Assembly: GCA_031282355.1 (NCBI GenBank)
Contig: JAITDW010000001.1
Coordinates: forward strand, 124,001-188,000
DNA length: 64,000 bases
Origin: Candidatus Endomicrobiellum neotermitis
GTDB lineage: Bacteria > Elusimicrobiota > Endomicrobiia > Endomicrobiales > Endomicrobiaceae
Direction of reading: 5' to 3'
The notes beneath the pieces were generated by a model. The model worked only from the letters and a program-made list of their open reading frames with translations. It did no database searches and was not told where the DNA came from. The translations under genes were made by a program, and so were the position numbers. Of this stretch, positions 36,634 to 46,632 are shown piece after piece (position 1 is the first letter of the stretch; the number at the start of each line of letters is the position of its first letter).

Positions 36634-38745
36634 ATGACAAAAAAAAATACAAAAAATATTTTACTTGAAATAGGCACAGAAGAATTACCATCTTCGTACA
36701 TTGATCCTGCTTTAAGACAAATTGAAAAATTTACTTCAAAAACCCTTGATGGTTTTGGATTGAGATATAACTCACTAAAAACTTATGCAACACCTGTAAG
36801 ACTTGTACTTATAATTAGTGATATCATAATAAAAAGTAAAGATAAAACTGAAGAGTTTTTAGGTCCATCATATGCTAAAAAAAATAATAAAAATTACAAT
36901 AAAAAAGCAATAGAATGTTTCGCTTTTAAACACGGTGTTGTTCCTGAAAAACTTAAAATAAAAACAATCACAAATAAGGGGGAATATTTTTTTTATGCAA
37001 AAAGAACTAAAGGAGAAAAAACTGAAAAACTTTTAATAAAAATCTTTCCTGATATAATAAGAAACATATCATTTCCGAAAACTATGGTTTGGGAAGAAAG
37101 TGGTTTTAGATTTGCACGGCCCATAAGAAACATAGTTGCTCTTTATGGAAATAAAATAATTAAGTTTAAAATTGCAGGTATAAATTCCTCAAACTCAACG
37201 TTTGGGCTTCACACATGTAATAGAAATAAAATAAAAATAAATTCTCCTGAAAATTATCTTTCAACAATGAAAGATAATTTTATTATCGTAGATCAACATA
37301 AAAGACGTAAATTAATAATACAATCAATACAGTCCGTTTCTAAAAATACTGGAAACGCATTGTTTGATGAAGATTTAGTTAACGATATAAATTATCTTGT
37401 TGAATACCCGTCAGCTATCCTATGCAATTTTGACAGTAAATACCTAAACTTACCATTAGAAATACTTAACATATGCATCAAAAAAGCTCAAAAATGCTTT
37501 GTGCTACAAAATGACAAAAATAACACCACTTTAAATTATTTCATATGTATTAGAAATGGAACTCCACAGTACCAAGAAGTTGTAAAGGAAGGGTATGAAA
37601 AAGTTATTACTTCAAGACTTGATGATGCTACATTTTTTTACAATAATGATTTACAAAAAGGACTTTATCAAAATATAGAAAAATTAAAAGGGATTATTTT
37701 TCATGACAAATTAGGAACAATTTATGAAAAATTAGAACGTATTAAACAAATAGCTGTATTTTTTAATAAAGAATTTCATATGAATATAGATAATATAATA
37801 CTCGAAAAAGCTATTATGTTATCAAAAGCAGATTTAGTTAGTGAGGTTGTTTTTGAATATCCTGAACTTCAAGGTACGATAGGGAAAATTTATGCACGCA
37901 AATTAAATGAAGATGAAAATATTGCTATATCAATAGAACAACATTATTGGCCATTAAATGGGTCAGGACAACTTCCATCAAATGTAATGGCTTTTTTAAT
38001 TTCTTTTGCTGATAAAATAGATACTTTAGTATCAAGTTTTTCAATAGGACTGAAACCTTCAGGTTCAACAGATCCTTACGGATTGAGAAGAATTGGTATG
38101 GGATTTATTAGAATGATAAAAGAAAAATTCCCTGACAAAGATTTACAATATATAGTAGAAAAAACTTTTAGTTTTTTGCCAAAAAACATAAAAAATAATT
38201 TCCAAAATACTAATGAAGAGCTTCTAAATTTTTTACAACAACGAATTGAAAATATTTTTGAAGTTGAAGGTTACAGTTTAGATGAAATAAAAGCTGTAAC
38301 AAATATACTAAGAAAACATGGACACACATCTATGAGTATTTTACAATTAAAACTTAATGCATTACAAAATGCACGAAAAAAAAGTAATTTCCAAGATATA
38401 GTTACAATGTTTAAAAGAATAACCAACATCATAAATCAAGCAAAAAAGCAAAACGTATATATTTCACAAACAATAAACGAAGAATTACTTATTGAAAAAA
38501 GTGAAAAAGCTCTTTATGTTTTTTCAAAAAACATAAAAATTAAAATCGATGTTTATATATCGAAAAAAATGTATGAAAATGTTTTTGATAAAATAATAGA
38601 AATAAAACCATTCATTGACAATTTTTTTGAAAAAGTCACGATAATGGAAAAAAATGAGTTAATAAAATCAAATAGAATCTCAATTATAAAATATATAGAT
38701 GATATATTTACAGAATTTATTAATTTTTCATGTTTATATTCATAG
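36634..38745 (+). CDS. glyS: Glycyl-tRNA synthetase beta subunit
   Basis: Beta subunit, 703 residues, which binds tRNA and is needed for aminoacylation. The start LLEIGTEELPSSYI and the internal FPKTMVWEESGFRFARPIR, FYNNDLQKGL, SGQLPS and SDPYGLRRIGMG segments match the family. The C-terminal part resembles the anticodon-binding region. The gene pair is complete and expected to be essential. Confidence 0.96.
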   Translation: MTKKNTKNILLEIGTEELPSSYIDPALRQIEKFTSKTLDGFGLRYNSLKTYATPVRLVLIISDIIIKSKDKTEEFLGPSYAKKNNKNYNKKAIECFAFKHGVVPEKLKIKTITNKGEYFFYAKRTKGEKTEKLLIKIFPDIIRNISFPKTMVWEESGFRFARPIRNIVALYGNKIIKFKIAGINSSNSTFGLHTCNRNKIKINSPENYLSTMKDNFIIVDQHKRRKLIIQSIQSVSKNTGNALFDEDLVNDINYLVEYPSAILCNFDSKYLNLPLEILNICIKKAQKCFVLQNDKNNTTLNYFICIRNGTPQYQEVVKEGYEKVITSRLDDATFFYNNDLQKGLYQNIEKLKGIIFHDKLGTIYEKLERIKQIAVFFNKEFHMNIDNIILEKAIMLSKADLVSEVVFEYPELQGTIGKIYARKLNEDENIAISIEQHYWPLNGSGQLPSNVMAFLISFADKIDTLVSSFSIGLKPSGSTDPYGLRRIGMGFIRMIKEKFPDKDLQYIVEKTFSFLPKNIKNNFQNTNEELLNFLQQRIENIFEVEGYSLDEIKAVTNILRKHGHTSMSILQLKLNALQNARKKSNFQDIVTMFKRITNIINQAKKQNVYISQTINEELLIEKSEKALYVFSKNIKIKIDVYISKKMYENVFDKIIEIKPFIDNFFEKVTIMEKNELIKSNRISIIKYIDDIFTEFINFSCLYS

Positions 38746-38809
38746 CATTCATTATAAATAAAAACTTTTTAAAATTTATGTTGTGAGCAATGAATATCAG
38801 TTATTTATT

Positions 38810-38838
38810 TTGACATAGCAAATATTTTAAAATATAAT
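38810..38838 (+). promoter_or_regulatory. Perfect sigma-70 promoter of PBP1A, leaderless geometry
   Basis: TTGACA (38810-38815) and TATAAT (38833-38838) are exact consensus with the ideal 17-base spacer. Transcription should start near 38845, essentially at the ATG at 38847, so the transcript would have almost no leader. Confidence 0.75.
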
Positions 38839-38846
38839 TGTTAAGT

Positions 38847-40891
38847 ATGAGACGAACTAATATAAAAAAAAAACAGTAACATTAGTTACTGTAGTAGTGT
38901 TGTTAGTACTGATTTTAATGGGCATAGTTGTAATAAATATTATAAACAGCCTACCATCAATACAACAACTTAATAATTATACTCCCAATTTGTCAACTAA
39001 GGTTTATGACAAAGATAATAATTTGATATCAGAATTATTCACTGAAAGACGTATTCTCATATCTATTAATGAAATACCAGTAAATCTTAAAAATGCTTTT
39101 ATAGCTATTGAGGATAATAACTTTTTAAAACATTGGGGAATTTCTACTAGAGGCATTATAAGAGCAGTTTTTAAAATATTTTTAAAAGGGAAAATTACAG
39201 AAGGTGGATCAACAATAACGCAACAATTAGCAAAAACTATATTTTTAACACGTGAAAAAACCATAAATAGAAAAATTAAAGAAATATTTTTAACAATACA
39301 ACTAGAAAAAAACTATTCAAAAGATGAGATCTTACAATTCTATATAAATCAGATATATTTTGGTAATGGAGCATATGGAGTACAAGCAGCATCTATGGTA
39401 TATTTTAACAAAAATGTTACAAATTTAAATCTTGCGGAATGTGCAATGCTTGCTGCTATACCAAAAGCTCCAAATTACTATAATCCTTTCAAAAATCCTC
39501 AAAAAGCATTTATAAGAAGGAGTCTTGTTTTGTCTAAAATGAGAAAATTAGGTTATATCACAAAGAAACAAGAAAAGGAAGCCGTTGTAATATCTTTACC
39601 TGTAAGAAACGAAACATCTTTAAAAAAAACAGGGCGTTATTTTTTAGAGCTTCTAAAAATAATGCTTGAATCAAAATACGGAACAAATGCTTTATTTAAC
39701 TCAGGATTTTCAATTTATACTACTTTAGATATCCAAGCACAAAAAGCTGCAGATAAAGCAATTGAAGAAATACTCACAAAGTTTGACGAAAGTAAGTTTA
39801 AAATCTTTGAAAAAGCAAAACAAAAGTCAGTAAAAGTGCAAGCTGCATTGATAGCTATAGATCCGCAAAGTGGTGCAATAAGAGCTATGGTTGGTGGACG
39901 CAATTTTATGGAATCTCAGTTTAATAGAGCAACTCAAGCAAAACGACAACCTGGATCCTCTTTTAAGCCTTTAGTTTACCTTGCAGCCATTGAGTCAGGA
40001 TTTACACCTGCAACAATTCTTAACGATAAACCTATGGTTTTTATACGTAATGGAAATTCTTGGGAATTAATTTCAAGAGACCAAACCTTTCTTAAAAATA
40101 CGGAAATACCTAAAAAATATTTAACTAATACAAATAGAATTTGGACACCTGTAAACTATAATAAAAAATATAGAGGATGTGTAACATTGAGAACAGCTCT
40201 TAGTTTATCCATCAATACATGTGCTATCGAAACAATTATGCGTATAACTCCAACAAAAGTTATAGAAACTGCTAGAAATATAGGAATAACAACTCCACTT
40301 ACAAATTCTCCATCACTTGCTTTAGGATCAAGTGATGTAACGTTACAGGAAATGGTTTCAGCTTTTGCAGTCTTTGCATCAGGTGGTATTAAAACTACAC
40401 CATACATTGTAACAAAAATAACTGATAAGGATGGAAAAATTTTAGAGCAAAATATTCCTCATCAAGAAGAAGTTCTTTCCTCTGAAATCTGTTTTATTAT
40501 GACAGATATGCTTAAAGATGCCATAGAAAATGGTAGTGGATGGCAAGCAAAAAATTTAGGAAGACCATGTGCTGGAAAAACTGGGACAACAAATGGATCA
40601 AGTGACGCATGGTTTATTGGATATACTCCTCAACTTTCTGCAGGTGTGTGGGTAGGATATGATGACTGCTCAATATCACTTGGTAACAGAATTACAGGAG
40701 GTGTAATTGCATGTCCAATATGGACACAATTTATGAAAGAAGCTCTTAGTGGTAAACCTATATTAGATTTTGTATGTCCTGAAAACATTGAACATGTTTT
40801 AATCGATCCATATACAGGACTTTTAGCGTCAAGTGATACACATAATGCATTTTTAGAAGTATTTATAAAGGGGACAGCCCCCAAGCAATAA
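38847..40891 (+). CDS. Penicillin-binding protein 1A, with poly-A frameshift near the start
   Basis: Bifunctional glycosyltransferase/transpeptidase. The GT51 domain has EDNNFLKHWG, GGSTITQQLAKTIF and IYFGNGAYGVQAAS; the transpeptidase domain has GSSFK (active Ser), SIN and KTGTT. The ATG at 38847 reads ten codons and meets TAA after a run of ten A (38864-38873). The main frame then continues to 40891, but its only upstream start is a GTG at 38897 without a ribosome binding site. With eleven A the two join, giving 681 residues with a short basic tail and a full membrane anchor. So it is either slippage-rescued, mutated or a sequence error. Confidence 0.85.
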
Positions 40892-40935
40892 TTATATGTA
40901 GTATAAAACATAATTTTACATTAAACGAAAGTTTT

Positions 40936-42036
40936 TCATAAAATCGATTTTTTATAACGTTTTTGGTTTATTTTATCGAGTTCATCATATATTACACAGT
41001 CTTTTCCTATGAATATACTTATATCGTGACAAAATTTTTTATCATACGAAATTATCACTTTCCCATTTTTTAAAGCTTTAGCTATTTTTAAAGCTTGCAT
41101 AAAATTACCTTTATGGTCTTTTATTAAAGTTTTATTATAAGTAATTGGGTGATTGCTCCAATCCAAAACATCAAAACTATTTGCTCTTAAAAACCATACT
41201 ATTTTTTCTGCCATACGTGGTTTTTTTGAAGCATTTTTAACGTTAATTTTAATATTTTTCGAATCTGAATCATCAATTATTAAATTAGCATAATATATTG
41301 TCCTCAAAAAATCTGCAATGTTGTGTTTATTATATTCTACTTTTCCATTTACATGTTTTACAGGTAATATACAAAATAAAACAATAGGTTTAGAAAGTTT
41401 TAACCTTAAGATTGATGATAGAATCAAAGACATTTTTGAAATATTTGTATTAAGAAGACTATAATTCTTATAAATTTTTATTGCTGTATATGGCATTAAA
41501 TGTATTAAATATTCGATCATTTCAAATCTATTTAATGATTCTAAATCTTCATTTTCAAAACTATTTTTAGAAATAATAAATTTAAGGTGTTTATTTTTCC
41601 AAGTTATATTTTCGAGCGTTTCAAAGTTTATATTGATATAAAAATCAAATTTACTCGTAGTATCAAAAATTTTTTGCAGATTGAGATGAAAATTTTTAAT
41701 AGCCGTATTTATATTTTTTTTCTTATCATTATTAAATAAGTCATTTAAGGTTTTTTCGTTGCCTTTTTTTTTTGAAATAATAATTTTTGTATTTATAGAA
41801 ACTATTTTTAAAATATTAGATTTTTTATCATACAAAATGTTATAAGCATCTACACGCCCAGGAAATAATTTCTCAGTACCATATAATAGAACAGAACAAT
41901 TTGTATAATTTTTGCTTTTTAATTTCTTTTTAACGGCATCATACTTAATAACATAAATATAAGTAAATAGAAGCATTGATATTATTGATAATACAACTAA
42001 ATATAAAAAACTACGTATTATTTTATTTTTTATCAT
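40936..42036 (-). CDS. Membrane protein with LCP-like and LytR_C-like regions
   Basis: A 366-residue protein with one N-terminal membrane helix (about 8-29). The region around LLYGTEKLFPGRVDAYNILY resembles the start of an LCP (LytR-CpsA-Psr) domain, but the usual arginine-rich catalytic motif is absent: VSINTKIII stands where SIPRDT is expected. The C-terminal part INVKNASKKPRMAEKIVWFLR through IFIGKD matches the LytR_C fold. It may be a diverged or non-catalytic wall-glycopolymer factor. It is convergent with PBP1A. Moderate certainty on family, low on function. Confidence 0.6.
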   Translation of the reverse strand: MIKNKIIRSFLYLVVLSIISMLLFTYIYVIKYDAVKKKLKSKNYTNCSVLLYGTEKLFPGRVDAYNILYDKKSNILKIVSINTKIIISKKKGNEKTLNDLFNNDKKKNINTAIKNFHLNLQKIFDTTSKFDFYININFETLENITWKNKHLKFIISKNSFENEDLESLNRFEMIEYLIHLMPYTAIKIYKNYSLLNTNISKMSLILSSILRLKLSKPIVLFCILPVKHVNGKVEYNKHNIADFLRTIYYANLIIDDSDSKNIKINVKNASKKPRMAEKIVWFLRANSFDVLDWSNHPITYNKTLIKDHKGNFMQALKIAKALKNGKVIISYDKKFCHDISIFIGKDCVIYDELDKINQKRYKKSIL

Positions 42037-42109
42037 ACCATCTACATATAGAGAGCATTTTAACTGTTTTTATTATATGCTATTATTGAAGTACCTTATA
42101 TAAGGAAAA

Positions 42110-42196
42110 GCTGAGGTGGTGGAAACGGCAGACACACAGGTTTCAGAGACCTGTTGCTTACAAAAAGCAGTATGGGTTCAAATCCCATCCTCAGCA
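42110..42196 (+). tRNA. tRNA-Leu (anticodon CAG)
   Basis: An 87-base class II tRNA: acceptor GCTGAGG with CCTCAGC and discriminator A, anticodon stem CAGGT/ACCTG with loop TTCAGAG (anticodon 42144-42146), a long variable arm TGCTT/AGCA, and T arm ATGGG/CCCAT. CCA is not encoded. It lies between two leftward genes but is read rightward. The following 250 bases hold no recognisable gene. Confidence 0.95.
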
Positions 42197-42445
42197 TTTA
42201 AAAATCAATTTACTTTTTATATAAAACAACAAAAAATATGAGGATAGTTTATTTTTTAGTAGTCTTAATAAAGTGCAACACTAATATCTCTACTTAAATT
42301 GTTATCTAGGAAACTCTAAGTTGATAAAACAAATATCCACTTGACACTGCTCTTTACGTAGTCTAAAGCCTCACTATTAAACTATAGACAAAGAATTTAG
42401 TAAATATTTCTTATATACTACAACACCACTATTATAAATACTATC

Positions 42446-43612
42446 TTATTTTGAACCTACAAGTTCTTTGATAAGCTTAAGAGCAATCTCATTTTTTTGG
42501 ATCTGACTTGTTCCTTCATAAAGAGTAGTTATTCTTGCATCTCTCATCATTTTTTCTACTGGATATTCTCTCATATATCCATATCCACCAAATATTTGTA
42601 CTGCTTTTGTAGTAACCTTCATTGCTACTTCTGAACAAAAAAGTTTTGTCATAGCAGACTCTTTTGTTGTACGTTTTTTAACATTTGAATCAATCATTCT
42701 AGCAGAAGCATAAAGTAAAGCTCTTGCAGCTTCAATATTTGTTGCCATATCTGCAAGCATATGTTGTATTGCTTGAAATGAAATTATAGGTTGTCCAAAT
42801 TGAATTCTTTTTTTTGAGTATCTAACTGCTTCTTCTAAAGCTCCAGTTGCAATTCCAAGTGCTTGAGCCGCAACTCCAGGACGAGAAATATCTAATGTTG
42901 CTTGTGCTATTATTAAACCATGCCCTTCCTTTCCAAGTAACTGATCTTTGTGCAATTTACAATTATCAAATATAAGTTCTCTTGTAGAAGACGCTTTTAT
43001 ACCCATTTTTTTTTCTTTTTTACCAAATTTAAACCCAGGAATACCTTTTTCAACTATAAAACAGGATATCCCTCTTATTCCTTTATCAAGATTTGTTCTT
43101 GCAAAAATGGTATATATATCTGCTTCACCGCCATTCGTTATAAAACATTTCGTACCATTTAAAATATAATGATCACCATCCCTGATTGATGTTGTAGCTA
43201 TAGCACCAACATCGGAACCAGCACTTGCTTCTGTTAATCCGAATGCAGCAAGATTTTTACCAGAAGCAATATTAGGTAAATATTTTTTCTTTTGTTCTTC
43301 GCTACCAGCTATAAGAATAGGTAACATTCCTAATGCTGTTGCAGCAACAGATAGCGCGATTGCTCCGTCAACTTTAGAAAGCTCTTCAACAACAAGTACA
43401 AGTCCCATGATTCCTCTGCCAAGTCCCCCATATTTTTCTGGGATACAAACTCCACATAAATTAGCCTGAGCAAACTCCTTTATGATTTCACGAGGGAATC
43501 TCTCTTCTTCATCATATTGTCTTCTAACTAATTTAATTTTTTCATTTGCAACGATTCGCGCAGTATCAATTATAATCTTTTCTTTTTCAGATAACGCGTA
43601 GTCCATTACCAT
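42446..43612 (-). CDS. Acyl-CoA dehydrogenase (short-chain/butyryl-CoA type)
   Basis: FAD-dependent acyl-CoA dehydrogenase of 388 residues. GLTEASAGSDVGA, KCFITNGGEADIY, FGQPIISFQAIQHMLADMA and REYPVEKMMRDARITTLYEGTSQIQ are family signatures; the catalytic base is Glu366 in LYEGTS. The pattern is closest to short-chain (butyryl-CoA) enzymes. No electron-transfer flavoprotein, crotonase or thiolase gene is nearby, so the pathway is unclear. The start ATG has GGAG five bases upstream. Confidence 0.9.
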   Translation of the reverse strand: MVMDYALSEKEKIIIDTARIVANEKIKLVRRQYDEEERFPREIIKEFAQANLCGVCIPEKYGGLGRGIMGLVLVVEELSKVDGAIALSVAATALGMLPILIAGSEEQKKKYLPNIASGKNLAAFGLTEASAGSDVGAIATTSIRDGDHYILNGTKCFITNGGEADIYTIFARTNLDKGIRGISCFIVEKGIPGFKFGKKEKKMGIKASSTRELIFDNCKLHKDQLLGKEGHGLIIAQATLDISRPGVAAQALGIATGALEEAVRYSKKRIQFGQPIISFQAIQHMLADMATNIEAARALLYASARMIDSNVKKRTTKESAMTKLFCSEVAMKVTTKAVQIFGGYGYMREYPVEKMMRDARITTLYEGTSQIQKNEIALKLIKELVGSK

Positions 43613-43656
43613 AGGAACTCCTTTTCAATATATATGAAAATATTTATGACATTCAT

Positions 43657-44358
43657 CTATACTACTGTATTCATATCTATAAATCGATCTATATTTTCAA
43701 TAGCTTGTTTAGCAGCAAATTGTTGAGCTTCTTTTTTTGAACTACCTCTACCTTTACCAAAAAAATTACCATTTACATATACAGCAATATCAAATTCTTT
43801 ATTATGAGCAGGTCCAATTTCTCTCAATATTTTATAGTCAGGAATTCCCCTATATATAGAAGAAGATTGGACTATCTCTTGCAATTTACTTTTGTAATCT
43901 ACTAGTGTTATCTTTTTTTGATGCTGAAAAAAATTCACAATAAATCTTTTTGCTTTTTCTAATCCACCATCTAAATATATTCCTCCAATAATTGCCTCAA
44001 AAGCATCACATAATAAATTCTTTTGCTTTTCAATTCTCTTCATTTCACAATTTCCTAACAATATGTAATCACTTAAATTTATATCTTTAGCCCATATGCT
44101 CAAATTATATGATGAAACAATTTGAGATTTAAGCTTAGATAATTTTCCTTCATTTTCATATGGATATTTTGAATAAAGAATATCTGCAACAATAGCAGCA
44201 AGAATACTATCTCCTAAAAATTCCATACGTTCATTATGATCTTTCTTACCATTTTCGATTGCGTAAGACTTATGTGTTAAAGCTATTACTAAGATTTCAA
44301 AATTATTAAATTTATATTTGATAATTTTTTGAAATTTTTGATATATTTTATTTAACAT
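43657..44358 (-). CDS. rnc: Ribonuclease III
   Basis: Double-strand-specific endoribonuclease for rRNA processing. The 233 residues contain the signature ERMEFLGDS (43-51), the second acidic cluster DAFEAIIGGIYLDGG, and a C-terminal dsRNA-binding domain ending GSSKKEAQQFAAKQAIE. The start overlaps the end of fabF by 11 bases; rnc at the end of an fab cluster is a common bacterial order. Confidence 0.96.
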   Translation of the reverse strand: MLNKIYQKFQKIIKYKFNNFEILVIALTHKSYAIENGKKDHNERMEFLGDSILAAIVADILYSKYPYENEGKLSKLKSQIVSSYNLSIWAKDINLSDYILLGNCEMKRIEKQKNLLCDAFEAIIGGIYLDGGLEKAKRFIVNFFQHQKKITLVDYKSKLQEIVQSSSIYRGIPDYKILREIGPAHNKEFDIAVYVNGNFFGKGRGSSKKEAQQFAAKQAIENIDRFIDMNTVV

Positions 44359-45592
44359 ATTTCTTTATAACAACAATTGCGTTGTGTCCACCAAATCCTA
44401 ATGAATTTGAAAGAGCGCAATTAATTATTTGTTTCGTTCTCACAATGTTCGGAACATAATCTAAATCACAATCTGGATCAGGTGTTTCATAGTTTATTGT
44501 AGGATGTATAAAACCTTCTTGCATCATAATAAGAGTTGCAGCAAGTTCTACAGCAGCAGCACTACCTAAAAGATGTCCAGTCATTGATTTTGTTGATGAA
44601 ATTGGAATTTTATATGCTCTTTTACCAAAAACTTTTTTTATTACAGAAGTTTCTGTTTTATCATTTAAAATAGTTGATGTACCATGTGCATTGATGTAAT
44701 CAATTTCATCTTTAGAAATACCAGCATTAATTATTGCTTCTTCCATAGCAAATGCAGCAGCTTTACCTTCTGGATCAGGAGCAGTGATGTGATAAGCATC
44801 GTTAGATGCCCCATATCCTGCAAATTCAGCATAAATTTTTGCATCTCTATTTAGAGCATGTTCCAAAGTCTCAAGTACAAGTATACCAGCACCTTCACCT
44901 ATAACGAAACCGTCACGATTTTTATCAAATGGCCTTGATGCTTTTTGATGTTCATCATTTCTTTGTGAAAGAGCTTTAATCGAACAAAAACCAGCAAGTC
45001 CAAGTGGAACAATTGCACTTTCCGCACCACCAGAAATAACTACATCTGCATAGCCATTTTGAAGTAATCCAAAAGCATCACCTATCGCATGATTTGACGA
45101 TGCACAAGCGCTTGTAACTGCATAATTTGGACCTTTGAAACCGTAATTGATAGCTATTTCACCAGGCAATATATTTGTGATTATCATTGGAATCAAAAAA
45201 GGACTTACTCTTCTTGGACCCTTTGCCAAAAGAATTTTTTCTTCTTTTTCAATTATATCTAATCCTCCTATACCAGTACCAGTCACAACACCAATTCTTG
45301 ATAGATCTTCTTTGGAAATATCAAGTGCTGAATCTTCAATAGCTATTCTTGTAGCAGCAAACCCAAGTTGTGTAAATCTTGCCATTCTTCTTATATTCTT
45401 TTTATCAATAAACTGTTCAGGGTCGAAATCTTTAATAACAGCAGCAAATTTCGTGGTATATGCACTCGTATCAAATGACTCAATAACAGATACGCCAGAC
45501 TTACCTTCTTTCAAAGCTTTAGTGAATGCAACGTTACCTATGCCAATAGGTGTAACAACACCTATACCTGTTATAACTATTTTTTTCTTCAT
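44348..45592 (-). CDS. fabF: 3-oxoacyl-ACP synthase II
   Basis: Elongating beta-ketoacyl-ACP synthase, 414 residues. The Cys-His-His triad is visible: Cys163 in SACASSNH, His in NAHGTST and His in SMTGHLLGSAAAVE. Glycine-rich LGFGGHN closes the C-terminus. It lies just downstream of acpP, its acyl-carrier substrate. Confidence 0.96.
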   Translation of the reverse strand: MKKKIVITGIGVVTPIGIGNVAFTKALKEGKSGVSVIESFDTSAYTTKFAAVIKDFDPEQFIDKKNIRRMARFTQLGFAATRIAIEDSALDISKEDLSRIGVVTGTGIGGLDIIEKEEKILLAKGPRRVSPFLIPMIITNILPGEIAINYGFKGPNYAVTSACASSNHAIGDAFGLLQNGYADVVISGGAESAIVPLGLAGFCSIKALSQRNDEHQKASRPFDKNRDGFVIGEGAGILVLETLEHALNRDAKIYAEFAGYGASNDAYHITAPDPEGKAAAFAMEEAIINAGISKDEIDYINAHGTSTILNDKTETSVIKKVFGKRAYKIPISSTKSMTGHLLGSAAAVELAATLIMMQEGFIHPTINYETPDPDCDLDYVPNIVRTKQIINCALSNSLGFGGHNAIVVIKKYVK

Positions 45593-45605
45593 TTTTATTT
45601 ATGCC

Positions 45606-45845
45606 TTATTTTACAGCGTGAGCTTTAATGTATTCTATTGCATTTCCAACTGTTTGAATTTTTTCTGCCTCTTCATCTGGAATTTCAATACCAAATTCTT
45701 CCTCAAATGCCATAACGAGTTCTACTGTATCCAAAGAATCTGCACCTAAATCATTAACAAATGATGCATCAACTATTACCTCAGCTGGATCTACACCTAG
45801 TTGTTCAACAATAATTTCCTTTATTCTATCTTCAAGACCCGCCAT
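45606..45845 (-). CDS. acpP: Acyl carrier protein
   Basis: Acidic 79-residue carrier. The phosphopantetheine attachment site is Ser37 in [18 protein letters not shown]. The ATG at 45845 ([10 protein letters not shown]) is preferred over an ATG three codons upstream because the GGGGG ribosome binding site then lies at a workable distance. It is the central component of the fab cluster, between fabG and fabF. Confidence 0.97.
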   Translation of the reverse strand: MAGLEDRIKEIIVEQLGVDPAEVIVDASFVNDLGADSLDTVELVMAFEEEFGIEIPDEEAEKIQTVGNAIEYIKAHAVK

Positions 45846-45888
45846 TTTATACATTCCCCCTTATTTTTTATCAGTATTAGTGCTTTCC

Positions 45889-46632
45889 TTACATATACAT
45901 TCCACCATTAACAGCTAAAATATGCCCTGTTATATAAGTATTATCATCGCTAACTAAAAACAACGCTGCTTTTGCTATATCTGAAGCATCTCCAAATTTT
46001 GCAAGTGGCACTGCTGAGATCATAGCATGTCTTTGTGCTGTAGTTAATTTTTCAGTCATCGCTGTCTTAATAAACCCAGGAGCTATAGCGTTAACTAAAA
46101 CATTCCTTTCGGCAAACTCTCTTGCACAAGTTTTCGTCATTGCAATTATGCCGCCTTTTGAAGCAGAATAATTTACTTGGCCGGGATTGCCCATCTGAGC
46201 TACTACAGAAGCTATATTTACTATTTTACCTTCTCGTCTTTTAAGCATAATCCTACTTACAGCTTTTGTACAGTTAAACACCCCCTTTAAATTAACCGCT
46301 ATAACAGAATCCCAATCAAACTCACTCATCTTTAAAACTAAATTATCTTTTGTTATTCCAGCATTGTTGACTAGTATATCTATTTTATTAAATTTGTCAA
46401 GAGAAGTTTTAACTAAATTTTTGCAGTCTTCTAGTTTTGAAACATTACTAGCAACTGCTATAACTTCTACATGGTACTGTGTTTTTATTTCATTAGCTGT
46501 TTGTTGTGCTAAATTTATATTAATATCAGAAACTACAATATTAGCCCCTTCAAAAGCAAAAATTTCAGCTATAGACCTCCCTATGCCTTGTGCTGAACCA
46601 GTTACAATTGCCACTTTATTATAAAGTTTCAT
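45889..46632 (-). CDS. fabG: 3-oxoacyl-ACP reductase
   Basis: NADPH-dependent short-chain dehydrogenase, 247 residues. The cofactor loop is TGSAQGIG, NNAG is at about 89-92, and the catalytic Ser142, Tyr155 and Lys159 (NYSASKGG) are intact. C-terminal YITGHILAVNGGMYM is typical of FabG. It overlaps fabD by 14 bases. Confidence 0.96.
   Translation of the reverse strand: MKLYNKVAIVTGSAQGIGRSIAEIFAFEGANIVVSDININLAQQTANEIKTQYHVEVIAVASNVSKLEDCKNLVKTSLDKFNKIDILVNNAGITKDNLVLKMSEFDWDSVIAVNLKGVFNCTKAVSRIMLKRREGKIVNIASVVAQMGNPGQVNYSASKGGIIAMTKTCAREFAERNVLVNAIAPGFIKTAMTEKLTTAQRHAMISAVPLAKFGDASDIAKAALFLVSDDNTYITGHILAVNGGMYM

Noticed and set aside
40871..40915. GGGG/CCCC hairpin and AATTAT-TGT/ACATAATT dyad as a terminator between PBP1A and the LCP-like gene
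   Set aside because: The first is inside the PBP1A coding end and the second has a bulge and weak A-T pairing; neither is followed by a T run.
42341..42369. TTGACA in the gap after tRNA-Leu as a promoter
   Set aside because: The matching -10 position (TAAAGC) is poor and no gene follows on that strand.
45147..45749. A 200-codon open frame on the plus strand over fabF and acpP
   Set aside because: It is antisense to two unmistakable genes, and its composition reflects their codon structure; there is no ribosome binding site or family resemblance.
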